From NCBI RefSeq assembly GCF_900116175.1, contig NZ_FPCH01000003.1, positions 372,001 to 436,000 on the forward strand: 64,000 nt of DNA, read 5' to 3'. Made by a program: the position numbers and the translations under genes. This DNA is from Hyphomicrobium facile (GTDB taxonomy: Bacteria; Pseudomonadota; Alphaproteobacteria; Rhizobiales; Hyphomicrobiaceae). Positions 1-8,889 of this stretch are shown piece by piece; the stretch's first letter is position 1, and every line of letters starts with the position of its first letter. The notes under the pieces are model-generated. The model saw only the letters and a program-made list of their open reading frames with translations. It was not told the DNA's origin and ran no database searches.

Positions 1-437
1 CCGATCCGAACCGTCACGTCGGCGCCTTCTTCCAGCGGGTCGATGAACCTGTCGGTCAATATCAGTTCGACCTTGAGATCGCCGTAGCGGATCATGAAGT
101 CGGCGACGGCGTCACCCAGATAGAGCGTGCCGAACGACATCGGAGCGTTGACCTTCAGAGTGCCTTTCGGCTCATCGTGAAGGCGGGATATTTGCGCTTC
201 CGTCTCCTCGACCTGGGCGAGGATTGCGAGGCACCGCTCGTAATAGGCGAGACCGGCCTCGGTCGGCGTCACGCGACGTGTCGTGCGATCCAGAAGGCGC
301 GCACCGAGGGTCTCCTCCAGCTCCATGACGGCCTTGCTGACGGCGGACCTCGTGAGGCCAAGCCGGCGCGCGGCTTCCGCGTAGCTGCCGCTCGCGATCA
401 CCTTCACCAGCGCGTTCATGGCCTCGAGCTTATCCAT
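1..437 (-). CDS. LysR-family transcriptional regulator, N-terminal part (cut by the window edge)
   Basis: The reading frame opens with ATG at 435-437 and stays open for 145 codons to base 1, so only the N-terminal half is present. It begins MDKLEAMNAFVKV-like, with the winged helix-turn-helix typical of LysR proteins: an AARRLGLTRSAVSKAV segment and then LLDRTTRRVTPTEAG. The start of the effector domain follows (GTLKVNAPMSFG). It is divergent from wrbA at 565, with 127 bases between the start codons, the usual arrangement of a LysR activator and its target. A role in controlling the quinone-related genes to the right is inferred from position only. Confidence 0.9.
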   Translation of the reverse strand, partial: MDKLEAMNALVKVIASGSYAEAARRLGLTRSAVSKAVMELEETLGARLLDRTTRRVTPTEAGLAYYERCLAILAQVEETEAQISRLHDEPKGTLKVNAPMSFGTLYLGDAVADFMIRYGDLKVELILTDRFIDPLEEGADVTVRI

Positions 438-564
438 TGCATCCTTTTTGGAAACAGTATGAGTGAATTTTGACGGATTGAGCGAATCCGGTCAACAGAC
501 ATATGGTGTCTTCATCGGGCGGCGACGCGTCGCCCAGCACATTCACAGGTCCCGGAGGCACGCC

Positions 565-1164
565 ATGACTAAGGTTCTCGTTCTCTACTACTCGAGCTAC
601 GGCCACATCGAAACGATGGCCGGGGCCGTGGCTGAGGGGGCCCGGGAAGGCGGTGCCGAGGTGACGATCAAGCGCGTTCCGGAACTCGTGCCGGAAGCGG
701 TCGCGAAGGCCAGCCATTTCAAGCTCGATCAGCCGGCACCGATCGCGACGGTCGACGAACTCGCGGACTATGACGCCATCATCATCGGTGTCCCGACGCG
801 GTTCGGAAACATGCCGGCGCAGATGAAGAACTTCCTCGATCAGACGGGTGGCCTTTGGTTGTCCGGCAAGTTGATCGGCAAAGTCGGGAGCGTCTTCACA
901 TCGACGGCCACTCAGCACGGCGGCCAGGAGAGCACAATTCTCTCGACGCATACCGTGCTGCTGCACCAGGGCATGGTGATCGTCGGGCTCCCTTACTCGT
1001 TCGCGGGTCAGATGGGCCTGACGGAAATCACCGGCGGTTCGCCTTATGGCGCGTCGACGATTGCGGGCGGCGATGGCTCGAGACAGCCTTCGGAAAACGA
1101 ATTGGCAGGCGCGCGCTTCCAGGGCCGTCACGTCGCGCAGATCGCGGGACGCCTGAAGGGCTAA
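565..1164 (+). CDS. wrbA: NAD(P)H:quinone oxidoreductase, WrbA type
   Basis: This 199-residue flavodoxin-fold protein is the usual WrbA length. It starts [19 protein letters not shown], the FMN-phosphate loop, and carries [20 protein letters not shown] and [10 protein letters not shown], which line the flavin and quinone site. WrbA proteins reduce quinones by two electrons in the cytoplasm and so avoid semiquinone radicals. The frame is open further upstream, but ATG 565 follows a GGAGG at 553-557 and matches the family start. Two hairpins after the stop separate it from the dioxygenase gene at 1294, so the two may be transcribed separately. Confidence 0.93.
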   Translation: MTKVLVLYYSSYGHIETMAGAVAEGAREGGAEVTIKRVPELVPEAVAKASHFKLDQPAPIATVDELADYDAIIIGVPTRFGNMPAQMKNFLDQTGGLWLSGKLIGKVGSVFTSTATQHGGQESTILSTHTVLLHQGMVIVGLPYSFAGQMGLTEITGGSPYGASTIAGGDGSRQPSENELAGARFQGRHVAQIAGRLKG

Positions 1165-1180
1165 CCGCACTCCTACGGAT

Positions 1181-1232
1181 CGTCGCCGAATTGGCGACGG
1201 TCTAGTTCCGCCGGCGACGATTGAAGCGCCGG
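1181..1232 (+). terminator. two consecutive hairpins after wrbA
   Basis: A 7-bp perfect stem (CGTCGCC at 1181-1187 with GGCGACG at 1193-1199, loop GAATT) is followed by a 6-bp stem (CCGGCG at 1211-1216 with CGCCGG at 1227-1232). Neither has a clear T tract, so termination may be partial or protein-assisted. Confidence 0.4.
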
Positions 1233-1293
1233 ATCGCCTAACCACATTGGAAAGCAACACAGCAAATCTCGTGCAAACGAGAAAGGAGAAGTC

Positions 1294-2229
1294 ATGTCTG
1301 GAATTCATCACGTGACTGCGATTGCTGGCAATCCGTCCCGCAATCTCGACTTCTACACCAAGGTTCTTGGCCTCAGGCTGGTCAAGAAGACGGTCAACTT
1401 CGACGATCCGGGCACCTACCATTTCTATTTCGGAGATGAGACAGGCAATCCGGGTACGATCCTGACCTTCTTCCCGTGGGATCATGCTCCGCGTGGACGC
1501 AACGGCGTCGGCACAGCGCAGCAGACGATGTTCCGCGTACCGGAAAGCGCGATCGGCTATTGGGCGCATCGCTTCATCGAGAAGGGCGTGCCGCATGAGG
1601 CGATCGAGAAGCGCTTCGGGCGTTCGGTCCTGGCATTCAGCGATCCTGATGGCATGAGCCTCAGTCTCGTCGGCGTGCCCGGTGCCGAAGCGGAACCGGC
1701 TTGGCAGGGCGGCGACGTCCCGGCAGAGCACGCACTGCGCGGCTTCCACGGCGTCAGTCTTCTCCTTGAGGACGCGACACGTACCGGAGCTATCTTGACG
1801 GATGTTTTCGGATTTACCGAAACCGAGAGCGAGGGACCGATCAGACGGTTCGTCGCGAACGGCACGGTGGCCGGCGGCATCGTCGAGATCCGTGAAGCCA
1901 AGGGATTTCTCCCCGGGCACATGGGGCGCGGCTCGGTCCATCACGTGGCGTTCCGCGCCGCGAACGATGAAGTGCAGGCCGAGATGCGGAAGAAGCTGGT
2001 CGAGAACCACGGCATCCGTCCCACGGAGCAGAGAGATCGGGACTACTTCCGGTCAATCTATTTCCGCGAGCCGGGCGGCGTACTCTTCGAGATCGCAACG
2101 GACGAACCGGGATTTGCCATCGATGAGCCTCTGGCTTCTCTCGGCCAATCCTTGAAGCTGCCGCGATTCCTCGAAGACCGCCGCAAAGAGATCGAAGCCG
2201 TCTTGGAGCCTTTGGAGCAAGCAGCATGA
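1294..2229 (+). CDS. Ring-cleaving dioxygenase, VOC/glyoxalase superfamily (MhqO/MhqA-like)
   Basis: A 311-residue protein made of two vicinal-oxygen-chelate modules. The first begins GIHHVTAIAGNPSRNLDFYT and the second HALRGFHGVSLLLEDA. The metal ligands expected of the fold are visible: the early HH, HHVAFRA near residue 215, and a Glu in LFEIATDEPGF. Proteins of this length and pattern are annotated as ring-cleaving dioxygenases and in Bacillus belong to the methylhydroquinone-responsive MhqR regulon. The stop overlaps the next start by 4 bases (ATGA), so it is translationally coupled to the hydrolase. RBS AAAGGAGAAG precedes ATG 1294. The substrate (hydroquinone or catechol) is inferred. 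Confidence 0.88.
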   Translation: MSGIHHVTAIAGNPSRNLDFYTKVLGLRLVKKTVNFDDPGTYHFYFGDETGNPGTILTFFPWDHAPRGRNGVGTAQQTMFRVPESAIGYWAHRFIEKGVPHEAIEKRFGRSVLAFSDPDGMSLSLVGVPGAEAEPAWQGGDVPAEHALRGFHGVSLLLEDATRTGAILTDVFGFTETESEGPIRRFVANGTVAGGIVEIREAKGFLPGHMGRGSVHHVAFRAANDEVQAEMRKKLVENHGIRPTEQRDRDYFRSIYFREPGGVLFEIATDEPGFAIDEPLASLGQSLKLPRFLEDRRKEIEAVLEPLEQAA

Positions 2230-2870
2230 CGACGCTTACGACAGACCTCATCCGCGCGGGCGCACCCATCGGTGCCGCCCGCGCGGCGATGATCATGGTT
2301 CATGGACGCGGCGCGAGCGCTGAGGGCATCCTCGGACTCGCGGACGCCTTCGATGCGCGCGACGTCGCCTACGTTGCGCCGCAAGCGGACGGCGGAAGCT
2401 GGTATCCGTACTCGTTCATGAGCCCCATTTCGCAAAACGAGCCGTACCTCAGCCGCGCGCTTGAGACGCTTGGCGGCGTTGTCGAGGATCTTCACCGGCA
2501 AAGCATGCCTTCCGAGCGCATCGTTCTCTTGGGATTTTCTCAAGGCGCTTGCCTTGCGGTCGAATTCGCGGCCCGCAACGCTCGTCGCTTCGGCGGGGTC
2601 GTCGCACTGAGCGGCGGTCTCATCGGGCCCGAGGGCATGAAGAGAAACGACGCGGGCACGCTTGCGGGCACGCCGGTGTTTCTTGGCTGCAGCGATGTCG
2701 ATTCTCACATTCCGCTGGCGCGGGTGCATGAATCGACGGCGGTGCTGACAAAGCTCGGGGGCGATGTTACCGAGAAAATCTATCGCGGAATGGGTCACAC
2801 CATCATTCAGGACGAAGTCGACCACGTCAAAAAGATCTTGGCTGGCATTGGATCGCCGGAAAGCAGGTAA
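2226..2870 (+). CDS. Alpha/beta hydrolase, phospholipase/carboxylesterase family (MhqD-like)
   Basis: 214 residues with a complete serine-hydrolase triad pattern: the nucleophile elbow GFSQG (Ser105), an Asp in GCSDVDSHIP near residue 157-159, and His191 in GMGHTI. The oxyanion region is VHGRGAS at 25-31. No signal peptide, so it is cytoplasmic. It is coupled by a 4-base overlap to the ring-cleaving dioxygenase, the pairing seen for the mhq genes of Firmicutes. The hydrolysed compound cannot be read from sequence; a ring-cleavage product or thiol conjugate is plausible. Confidence 0.85.
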   Translation: MTTLTTDLIRAGAPIGAARAAMIMVHGRGASAEGILGLADAFDARDVAYVAPQADGGSWYPYSFMSPISQNEPYLSRALETLGGVVEDLHRQSMPSERIVLLGFSQGACLAVEFAARNARRFGGVVALSGGLIGPEGMKRNDAGTLAGTPVFLGCSDVDSHIPLARVHESTAVLTKLGGDVTEKIYRGMGHTIIQDEVDHVKKILAGIGSPESR

Positions 2871-2874
2871 TGGA

Positions 2875-3477
2875 ATGGAATTCGACTTCGAGAAAATGAC
2901 CGCGGACGATCGTTACAAGATTCTGACCAGCACGATCGTACCGCGGCCCATCGCCTGGGTAACCACCACATCCAAGGACGGCGTCCGCAACGCGGCGCCG
3001 TTCAGCTTTTTTACGGCTCTCAGCAAAGATCCGCCGCTGCTCGTGCTCGGCATCTCGCCGGGCGGCGACGGCACCATGAAAGACACGGCGCGGAATATAC
3101 TCGATACGCACGAGTTCGTCGTCAATTTAGTGCCGCGCAGTGCTTCGCACTCCATGAACCTGACGTCCAGCGTGGTGCCGCCGGGTGTCGACGAACTCGA
3201 GATCGCCAATCTCGAAACCCGGCCGTCGCTCAAGGTCAAACCCGAACGTATCGCTATAAGCCCTGTTGCATTCGAATGCCGATTGCATACGCCGGTCGAG
3301 TTTCCAAATCAGCTGATCGCGCTTGGACAAGTCGTGCAAGCGCACGTCGACGACGTGTTCATTCTCGACCCCGAGAAATTTTATGTCGATACCATTGCGA
3401 TGGATCTCATCGGGCGCATGCACGGCCGAGGCTGGTATACATCGGCGGATGGGATGTTTCAGATCGACCGGCCTTGA
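2875..3477 (+). CDS. Flavin reductase-like FMN-binding protein (DIM6/NTAB family)
   Basis: 200 residues with the family signature PRPIAWVTT at about 22-30 and NAAPFSFFTALSKDPPLL, the FMN-binding split-barrel core. ATG 2875 was chosen because it lies 5 bases after the hydrolase stop and gives a family-like start (MEFDFEKM); an earlier in-frame start would lie inside the hydrolase gene. These proteins reduce flavin for partner monooxygenases or act as flavoprotein oxidoreductases. It is the last gene of the dioxygenase-hydrolase-flavin reductase run. Confidence 0.85.
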   Translation: MEFDFEKMTADDRYKILTSTIVPRPIAWVTTTSKDGVRNAAPFSFFTALSKDPPLLVLGISPGGDGTMKDTARNILDTHEFVVNLVPRSASHSMNLTSSVVPPGVDELEIANLETRPSLKVKPERIAISPVAFECRLHTPVEFPNQLIALGQVVQAHVDDVFILDPEKFYVDTIAMDLIGRMHGRGWYTSADGMFQIDRP

Positions 3478-3578
3478 TCGTCTGCCGGCGTCGAAAGTGG
3501 CGCCGAAACGGAATTCCGGCGCCACCACGCGTAAGTATCAGAATGTCTTCATGACCGAAGTTTCTTCGAGTGAAGACC

Positions 3579-4106
3579 TCAGGCCTTATGAGAAATATCT
3601 CGCGTCGCCTCGAACAGGAACCACACGCGCCGCTCCGCTTCGTCGATCCAGTTTTCGAGAAGACTTGCGGTGGCTACATCGCCATGCTCGTCGCATAGAT
3701 CGTGAACCTGCCGCATTTCGTCGACGAGTTGGAGATTGTCGTCTCTCAGCTCGGAGAGCATATCGTTCGGGGTAACGAAGGGAGCATCGTTATCGAGGAT
3801 GCGCTTCTGGCTATTGATCTGGCCAATGGAGCGGAGAGTCGTACCGCCGATCTTGCGAACCCGCTCTGCAATATCATCCGTTGCAGCAAAAATCTGATCG
3901 CCCTGCTCATCCAGCAGCAAGTGATAATCACGGAAATGCGGGCCGGACATGTGCCAATGGAAGTTCTTGGTCTTGATATATACTGCGAAAAAATCTGCTA
4001 GAAGCGCCGTCAGTGCACCAGAAAGATCTTTGATGGCGTTGTCGCTAAAGCGAGAGGGCGTGTCGAGTGGAAGCTTGCGTCGGGCTTTCGCGGATTCCGC
4101 TTTCAT
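3579..4106 (-). CDS. dps: Dps-family DNA-protection ferritin
   Basis: 175 residues, the usual Dps length, with a basic N-terminal tail (MKAESAKARRK) that could contact DNA. The ferroxidase region is intact: KTKNFHWHMSGPHF at about 46-59, then LLLDEQGDQIFAATDDIAERVRKIG. Dps assembles as a dodecamer that oxidises and stores iron and coats DNA under starvation or peroxide stress. It ends convergently with the flavin reductase gene about 100 bases away. Its upstream region shares an ACCAAAGGT-type motif with the DUF302 gene behind it. Confidence 0.93.
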   Translation of the reverse strand: MKAESAKARRKLPLDTPSRFSDNAIKDLSGALTALLADFFAVYIKTKNFHWHMSGPHFRDYHLLLDEQGDQIFAATDDIAERVRKIGGTTLRSIGQINSQKRILDNDAPFVTPNDMLSELRDDNLQLVDEMRQVHDLCDEHGDVATASLLENWIDEAERRVWFLFEATRDISHKA

Positions 4107-4184
4107 GACTGGCAGTTCCTTACCTTTGGTTGCTTCGGTAGAGTTCCTTCAGAGAGCGCGCCGCAAACCTCTCAGCACAGCTCA

Positions 4185-4592
4185 TTATAAATTATGGTCT
4201 CCCGTTGCCTCTTCGAGCACGGCTTTTAACATGGCGGACATTTTGTCTAAAGTCGGTTGAACGGCCGACGCTATTCCATACTGACTTACCAGCCAATCCA
4301 AATCGATATGCGCGACCCACGCGACGCCTTTGTCATCCTCCCAAACGAGAACCTTCAGTGGAAGTTCTAATCCAATTGCCTGCGACTGCTGCATAAGCAG
4401 TGTTCCGACGTTTGGGTTGCCAAAGAACAGCACTTCGGTCGGCCGAAGATCAAGTCCCACCTTTTTTGCTGCGGCTGCATGATCGATGCGGGCCATTAGG
4501 GTTTGTCCCTGTTCGGATACCGCAGCGGCCAACCTATCGGCGGTCTCTCTCGCCCGGTGGTGGCTTCGATGCGTGGCCACTCCATTGACCAT
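4185..4592 (-). CDS. DUF302 domain protein
   Basis: 135 residues. The central part (AAAKKVGLDLRPTEVLFFGNPNVGTLLMQQSQAIGLELPLKVLVWED) is the typical DUF302 pattern. No signal peptide is visible. The biochemical function of DUF302 is not established. It lies upstream of dps on the same strand with 78 bases between them and carries a palindrome just before its start, so co-regulation with dps is possible. Confidence 0.85.
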   Translation of the reverse strand: MVNGVATHRSHHRARETADRLAAAVSEQGQTLMARIDHAAAAKKVGLDLRPTEVLFFGNPNVGTLLMQQSQAIGLELPLKVLVWEDDKGVAWVAHIDLDWLVSQYGIASAVQPTLDKMSAMLKAVLEEATGDHNL

Positions 4593-4599
4593 GACTTGG

Positions 4600-4612
4600 C
4601 AACCTTTGGTTG
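4600..4612. promoter_or_regulatory. palindrome before the DUF302 gene, partly repeated before dps
   Basis: CAACCTTTGGTTG is a perfect inverted repeat (CAACC-TTT-GGTTG) 8-20 bases before the DUF302 start. Eleven of its bases (ACCTTTGGTTG) recur at 4122-4132, 16-26 bases before the dps start. Part of the motif reads AAAGG on the coding strand and may serve as ribosome binding site, so the likeness could be partly trivial. Confidence 0.35.
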
Positions 4613-4857
4613 GACATTTGAGAGCTAGTATAGCTTGTTCCAGACGATCCGTTCCAAATACCTAAGGCGGTTCCAGCTATCGCAAAATTAAATAAAATTT
4701 TCGACAGCGGGAGCGACCCAGAATTTCATCTGCTCACGTCCCTTTTCAGAATAAAACCGGCTTCTCGCTGGAAAGTAAATGGGATCCTCTGGATCCATGT
4801 CTCGGCCGGCGCAATACATCGGCAAATACCGGCCGACCGAGAACGTGTCGGCGAAGA

Positions 4858-5445
4858 CTATTCGTCGATGAGCGCGGATCGGACGGACTGTAAAATCTCA
4901 TCCGAAATGGGGTGACCTTTGGTCGACCGCGCGAGCACCAGTCCGCCGACGAGCATCGAGAGCTGCGCCAGAGTTTCTTCACGTGTCGCGGCTTTCTTTT
5001 TTCCTGACAATACAGGGGCAAGCCTATCGACCAGCGTGTCCATTGCCGTCGCGAACGCGGCGCGCACTGGTCCTCTCGGATTTTTGCGCGCGAGGTCGCC
5101 GCACATCGCAGCTGCGGGACAGCCAAGACCAACGGAGTCGCGGTGATTTTTTGATGCATAGCGCTTGATGAACTCGGCTCGCGCTGCCTTCCGGTCCGAG
5201 CCGTTTCGCTCGATGAACCCTTCGTAAGTGCTACGCCGATCTTCGAAGGCCTTCGCGCATGCTTCCGCTACGAGCGCCTCCTTCGAACTGAAATGTCCGT
5301 AAAAGCCGCCGTGGGTGAGGCCGGCTTCAGCCATCACATCGGGAACGCTGACGCCGTCAATGCCGTGCTCGAGAAAAAGCCGGGACGCAGCGTCGAGAAC
5401 GTCTTTCCGGTGCTGATCCGCCTGCTTGCGCGATACCCGCGGCAT
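4858..5445 (-). CDS. TetR/AcrR-family transcriptional regulator
   Basis: 195 residues. The N-terminal helix-turn-helix is clear: HRKDVLDAASRLFLEHGIDG followed by VPDVMAEAGLTHGGFYGHFSSKEALVAEA at about 33-61. The C-terminal ligand domain (LGCPAAAMCGDLARKNPRGPVRAAF) resembles the subgroup exemplified by YxaF/LmrA-type repressors. RBS AAGGAGG precedes ATG 5445. It is divergent from the thiolase gene with a 250-base intergenic region, so regulation of itself and of that gene is the simplest reading. The ligand is unknown. Confidence 0.92.
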   Translation of the reverse strand: MPRVSRKQADQHRKDVLDAASRLFLEHGIDGVSVPDVMAEAGLTHGGFYGHFSSKEALVAEACAKAFEDRRSTYEGFIERNGSDRKAARAEFIKRYASKNHRDSVGLGCPAAAMCGDLARKNPRGPVRAAFATAMDTLVDRLAPVLSGKKKAATREETLAQLSMLVGGLVLARSTKGHPISDEILQSVRSALIDE

Positions 5446-5695
5446 AATTTTCCTCCTTCGGCCCCGCGCATCCGACTTTCCGGCTGCCGGGGATATATTT
5501 TCATTATTGGCGTGGTTCCACCCGCGCCTTGATTAGCACAAGTCATCGCTGTGTCGAGGCGGCTGCCAACCCGCGCATTCCCGGCAAACCGGGTGCGGCA
5601 ACATCGGCGTTGCGGCGGGCCTCGCCTTATTTAATGACGATCATCATATATTATTCTTCACGGCATGCATAGCCAATCGAGGGAGGATCCAAGAG

Positions 5696-6886
5696 ATGTC
5701 GCAAGACCCAATCGTCATCGTATCTGCGGTCAGGACGCCGTTAGGCCGCTTCTTGGGGGACCTCGCGCCTCTCCGGGCGTCAGAACTCGGCGCGCATGCA
5801 ATCCGCTCGGCGCTCGAACGCGCGAATCTCTCACCTGAGAAAGTCGACGAAGTCGTTTTCGGTAATGTGTTGACCGCCGGCCAGGGCCAAGCTCCGGCGC
5901 GTCAGGCTGCGAGGGCTGCCGGGCTTCCCGATGCGACCGGCGCGACGACGATCAACAAGGTTTGCGGGTCCGGGATGAAGGCAACGTTTCTTGCCCATGA
6001 TCTCCTGGTGGCCGGTTCTGCGGATATCATCGTTTCAGGTGGCATGGAGTCCATGTCGAACGCGCCGTATCTTCTCGAGAAGGCGCGCACCGGTTTCCGC
6101 ATGGGCCATGGGCAGGTCTTGGATCACATGCTGCTCGACGGCCTCGAAGACGCTTATGAAAAAGGCCGGAGCATGGGCGATTTCGGTGAAGCCACCGCGG
6201 AAGCCTACCAGTTCACACGTGCAGACCAGGACGCGTTCGCGGTCGAGACTTTGACGCGAGCGCGAGCGGCGGTGCAAGGCGGGGCGTTCAAAGCTGAGAT
6301 TGCGCCCATTAAAATTGCGGCCAAGGATGGCGAAAAAGTCATTTCGGACGACGAGAACCCGCTGAAGGTTTCGCCGGAGAAGATCGCGAAATTGAAGCCG
6401 GCTTTCCGGCCAAACGGAACGATCACCGCTGCGAGCGCCTCAGCGAATGCCGATGGCGCCGCCGCGCTGGTTCTCACGCGCCGTTCGATCGCCGAGCGTG
6501 AAGGACTTCCCATTCTTGCGGAGATCCGCGCCCACGCGACGCACAGTCAGGAACCGGCGTGGTTCACGACGGCTCCGATACCGGCGATGCGCAAAGTTCT
6601 CGCCAAGGCCGGATGGGCTGCGGGCGATGTCGATCTTTATGAGATCAACGAAGCCTTCGCGGCGGTTGCCATGGCTGCGCAGAAAGAACTTTCGATCCCG
6701 CGCGACAAGCTCAACGTGAACGGTGGCGCATGTGCCCTCGGGCATCCGATTGGCGCGACAGGCGCGCGACTCATCGTGACGCTGCTTCACGCGCTCGAGC
6801 ATCGGGGCGTCACCAAGGGAATCGCGTCCGCCTGCATCGGCGGCGGCGAAGCTACCGCCATCGCCATCGAGCGCGTGCTTCAGTAA
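5696..6886 (+). CDS. Acetyl-CoA C-acyltransferase (thiolase)
   Basis: 396 residues, full thiolase length. The nucleophile is Cys90 in INKVCGSGMKA. The second catalytic block is GGACALGHPIGATGARL (His) and the third is SACIGGGEATA (Cys) near the C terminus. Thiolases condense two acetyl-CoA or cleave beta-ketoacyl-CoA; this sequence resembles the biosynthetic acetoacetyl-CoA type, but chain-length preference cannot be read. RBS GGGAGGATCC precedes ATG 5696. It stands alone, divergent from the TetR gene and convergent with proW, with no phaB/phaC beside it. Confidence 0.93.
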   Translation: MSQDPIVIVSAVRTPLGRFLGDLAPLRASELGAHAIRSALERANLSPEKVDEVVFGNVLTAGQGQAPARQAARAAGLPDATGATTINKVCGSGMKATFLAHDLLVAGSADIIVSGGMESMSNAPYLLEKARTGFRMGHGQVLDHMLLDGLEDAYEKGRSMGDFGEATAEAYQFTRADQDAFAVETLTRARAAVQGGAFKAEIAPIKIAAKDGEKVISDDENPLKVSPEKIAKLKPAFRPNGTITAASASANADGAAALVLTRRSIAEREGLPILAEIRAHATHSQEPAWFTTAPIPAMRKVLAKAGWAAGDVDLYEINEAFAAVAMAAQKELSIPRDKLNVNGGACALGHPIGATGARLIVTLLHALEHRGVTKGIASACIGGGEATAIAIERVLQ

Positions 6887-6909
6887 ACCCGGAGCTGCGG
6901 TTAGGCCTC

Positions 6910-8889
6910 TTAGACGAGGCCCAGCCGCGACTGCAATCGATCGGTCGATGCCCTGAGAAGGCGGTCGGCGACGATGCCGATGAAAGCGATGGCAAAGCCA
7001 GCAGTGAGGCCTCGCCCGGCGTCGGCTTTTGCGAGAGCAATGAACACTTCCTGTCCAAGATCCCGCGTTCCGATCATCGCGCAAATGATGATCATGCTGA
7101 GTGCGAGCAGCACGGTCTGGTTCAATCCCAGCATGATTTCCGGCAGCGCCAGCGGCAGCTGAACCCGCCAAAACATCTGACGGGGCGTGCAGCCCGATAC
7201 GGTCGCCGCTTCGATGAGGCTTTCGGGGATCTGCCGAATGCCGTGGTTCGTATAGCGGATTGCGGGGACAATCGCGAAAAGGACGGTTGCGATCATTGCC
7301 GTCACGTCACCCACGCGGAACAGCATCACCACCGGAATGATGAAGCAGAAGGACGGAAGCGTCTGCAGCGTGTCGCAAATCGGCATGAGGAAGGCGGCAA
7401 AACGATCGCTTCGAGACGCCGCGATGCCGAGCGCTATGCCGAATATCGCGGCTATCACCGCCGATACGCCACACAAATACAGGGTCGCCATCGATTTTTC
7501 CCAAAGCCCGGTCGCGGCGCAGAAAGCCGTCATCAAAACGACGAGCACGGCGAGACGCGGACCGGAAAGGCGATAACCGGCGAGGCCCACCAGAAGGACC
7601 ATTCCGAGCCAAGGGAATTCGACAAGAAAATCCCGGATCGGATTGAGGACATAGAGCAATAGAATTGTCCGGAAGGCTTCGATGGCATCGAAGAAATGGA
7701 TATTCACCCAATCGACGACGGCCTTCCACCACGGCGCGGTCGACATCTTGATAGCGGCCGGGACTGACGCGAACGCAGGCAGGAAAAGGCTCAACAAGGT
7801 TGTGCCAGCAAGAACGGCGACCGCGGCCGTCAGCATTGGATACCGGTGCACGAAATTCTGATCGGCGACGTGGACGGACGGCCGCTGGCGCGCGGCCGCC
7901 TGGCTCAGTCGATCCAGCACGATGGCGAGCGCGACGATCGCGAGGCCTGCTTCCATGCCCTGCCCAATCTTCAAAGCCCGAAGAGCGAGCAAGACGTCGT
8001 AGCCGAGGCCGCCTGCGCCGATCATCGAGGAAATGATGACCATGTTCAGCGCAAGCATAATGACCTGATTGACGCCGACCATCAGCGTCGGGCGGCCGGA
8101 CGGCAGCAGGACCTTCAGCAGCTTCTGGCGCTCAGTGCATCCAACCATCTCGCCGAAATCGTCGATCTCGTGTGGCACCCGCTTCAGCGCCAGCACCGTC
8201 GCGCGCACCATCGGCGGCATGGCGAATATCGCCGTTGCAAGCATGCCGGACACCGGGCTGTTGCCGAACAGGAGCAACATCGGGATGAGATAGGCGAATG
8301 TCGGCATCGTCTGCATCAGATCGAGCATCGGCTGAATGATGGCGCGATCGAACCAAGGCTTACGAAAGGCGACGATGCCGAGCCCGAGCCCGATGACGAC
8401 GCAAAGCGGGACGCTGATTGCAATGAGCGCCAGCGTAAGCATGGCGCTATCCCACTGTCCGAAAAGCGCGATGTAGATCATGCAGCCCGCCGCGAGTGCG
8501 GCGAGCCTGCCGCCACCGAAGGCAAAGCCTGCGAGGGCGAACGCGGCGCAGATACCAATCCACGATAGGCGAGGAAGCACGAGTGCGTCGGGGCCGTAGC
8601 CGAATTTCCAGCCCTTTGCGAGCAGAGAGATGGCCCACTGAAGAGGAACGTTGACGATGTCCGTTATGCCTCGAGTCAACCACGTGAAATTGGCTTTCAC
8701 CCACGCCATGAACGCGGAGATCCAGTCAGAGATCGGGATGACGGCGTCGGAGGGATATTTGACAGCCCAAGGTGCGATGCCGGGCATCATGTAGAGAATT
8801 GCAACGACGGTGACGGCCGCGATCCATATGAGCGTCCAGGAGGATATCTGGGCGGGCCGCGCCGTTATGGACGTATCGGCGACGGTCAT
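6910..8889 (-). CDS. proW: Glycine betaine/proline-type ABC transporter permease, tandem fusion of two ProW domains
   Basis: 659 residues, about twice a normal ProW. Two inner-membrane permease units follow each other, each with the cytoplasmic coupling segment seen in this family: MVGCTERQKLLKVLLPSGRPTLMVG in the first half and VSGCTPRQMFWRVQLPLALPEIMLG in the second, each followed by an NQ...ALNM/ALSM-IIxxMIG block. More than a dozen hydrophobic segments are visible. The polypeptide should by itself supply both membrane halves of the transporter. Its start overlaps the proV stop by 4 bases. The substrate (betaine, choline or a related quaternary amine) is inferred from family. Confidence 0.9.
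   Translation of the reverse strand: MTVADTSITARPAQISSWTLIWIAAVTVVAILYMMPGIAPWAVKYPSDAVIPISDWISAFMAWVKANFTWLTRGITDIVNVPLQWAISLLAKGWKFGYGPDALVLPRLSWIGICAAFALAGFAFGGGRLAALAAGCMIYIALFGQWDSAMLTLALIAISVPLCVVIGLGLGIVAFRKPWFDRAIIQPMLDLMQTMPTFAYLIPMLLLFGNSPVSGMLATAIFAMPPMVRATVLALKRVPHEIDDFGEMVGCTERQKLLKVLLPSGRPTLMVGVNQVIMLALNMVIISSMIGAGGLGYDVLLALRALKIGQGMEAGLAIVALAIVLDRLSQAAARQRPSVHVADQNFVHRYPMLTAAVAVLAGTTLLSLFLPAFASVPAAIKMSTAPWWKAVVDWVNIHFFDAIEAFRTILLLYVLNPIRDFLVEFPWLGMVLLVGLAGYRLSGPRLAVLVVLMTAFCAATGLWEKSMATLYLCGVSAVIAAIFGIALGIAASRSDRFAAFLMPICDTLQTLPSFCFIIPVVMLFRVGDVTAMIATVLFAIVPAIRYTNHGIRQIPESLIEAATVSGCTPRQMFWRVQLPLALPEIMLGLNQTVLLALSMIIICAMIGTRDLGQEVFIALAKADAGRGLTAGFAIAFIGIVADRLLRASTDRLQSRLGLV

Noticed and set aside
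430-2010. Long open frame on the minus strand opposite wrbA and the dioxygenase
   Set aside because: It covers two well-supported plus-strand genes, has Arg-rich low-information sequence and no family pattern.
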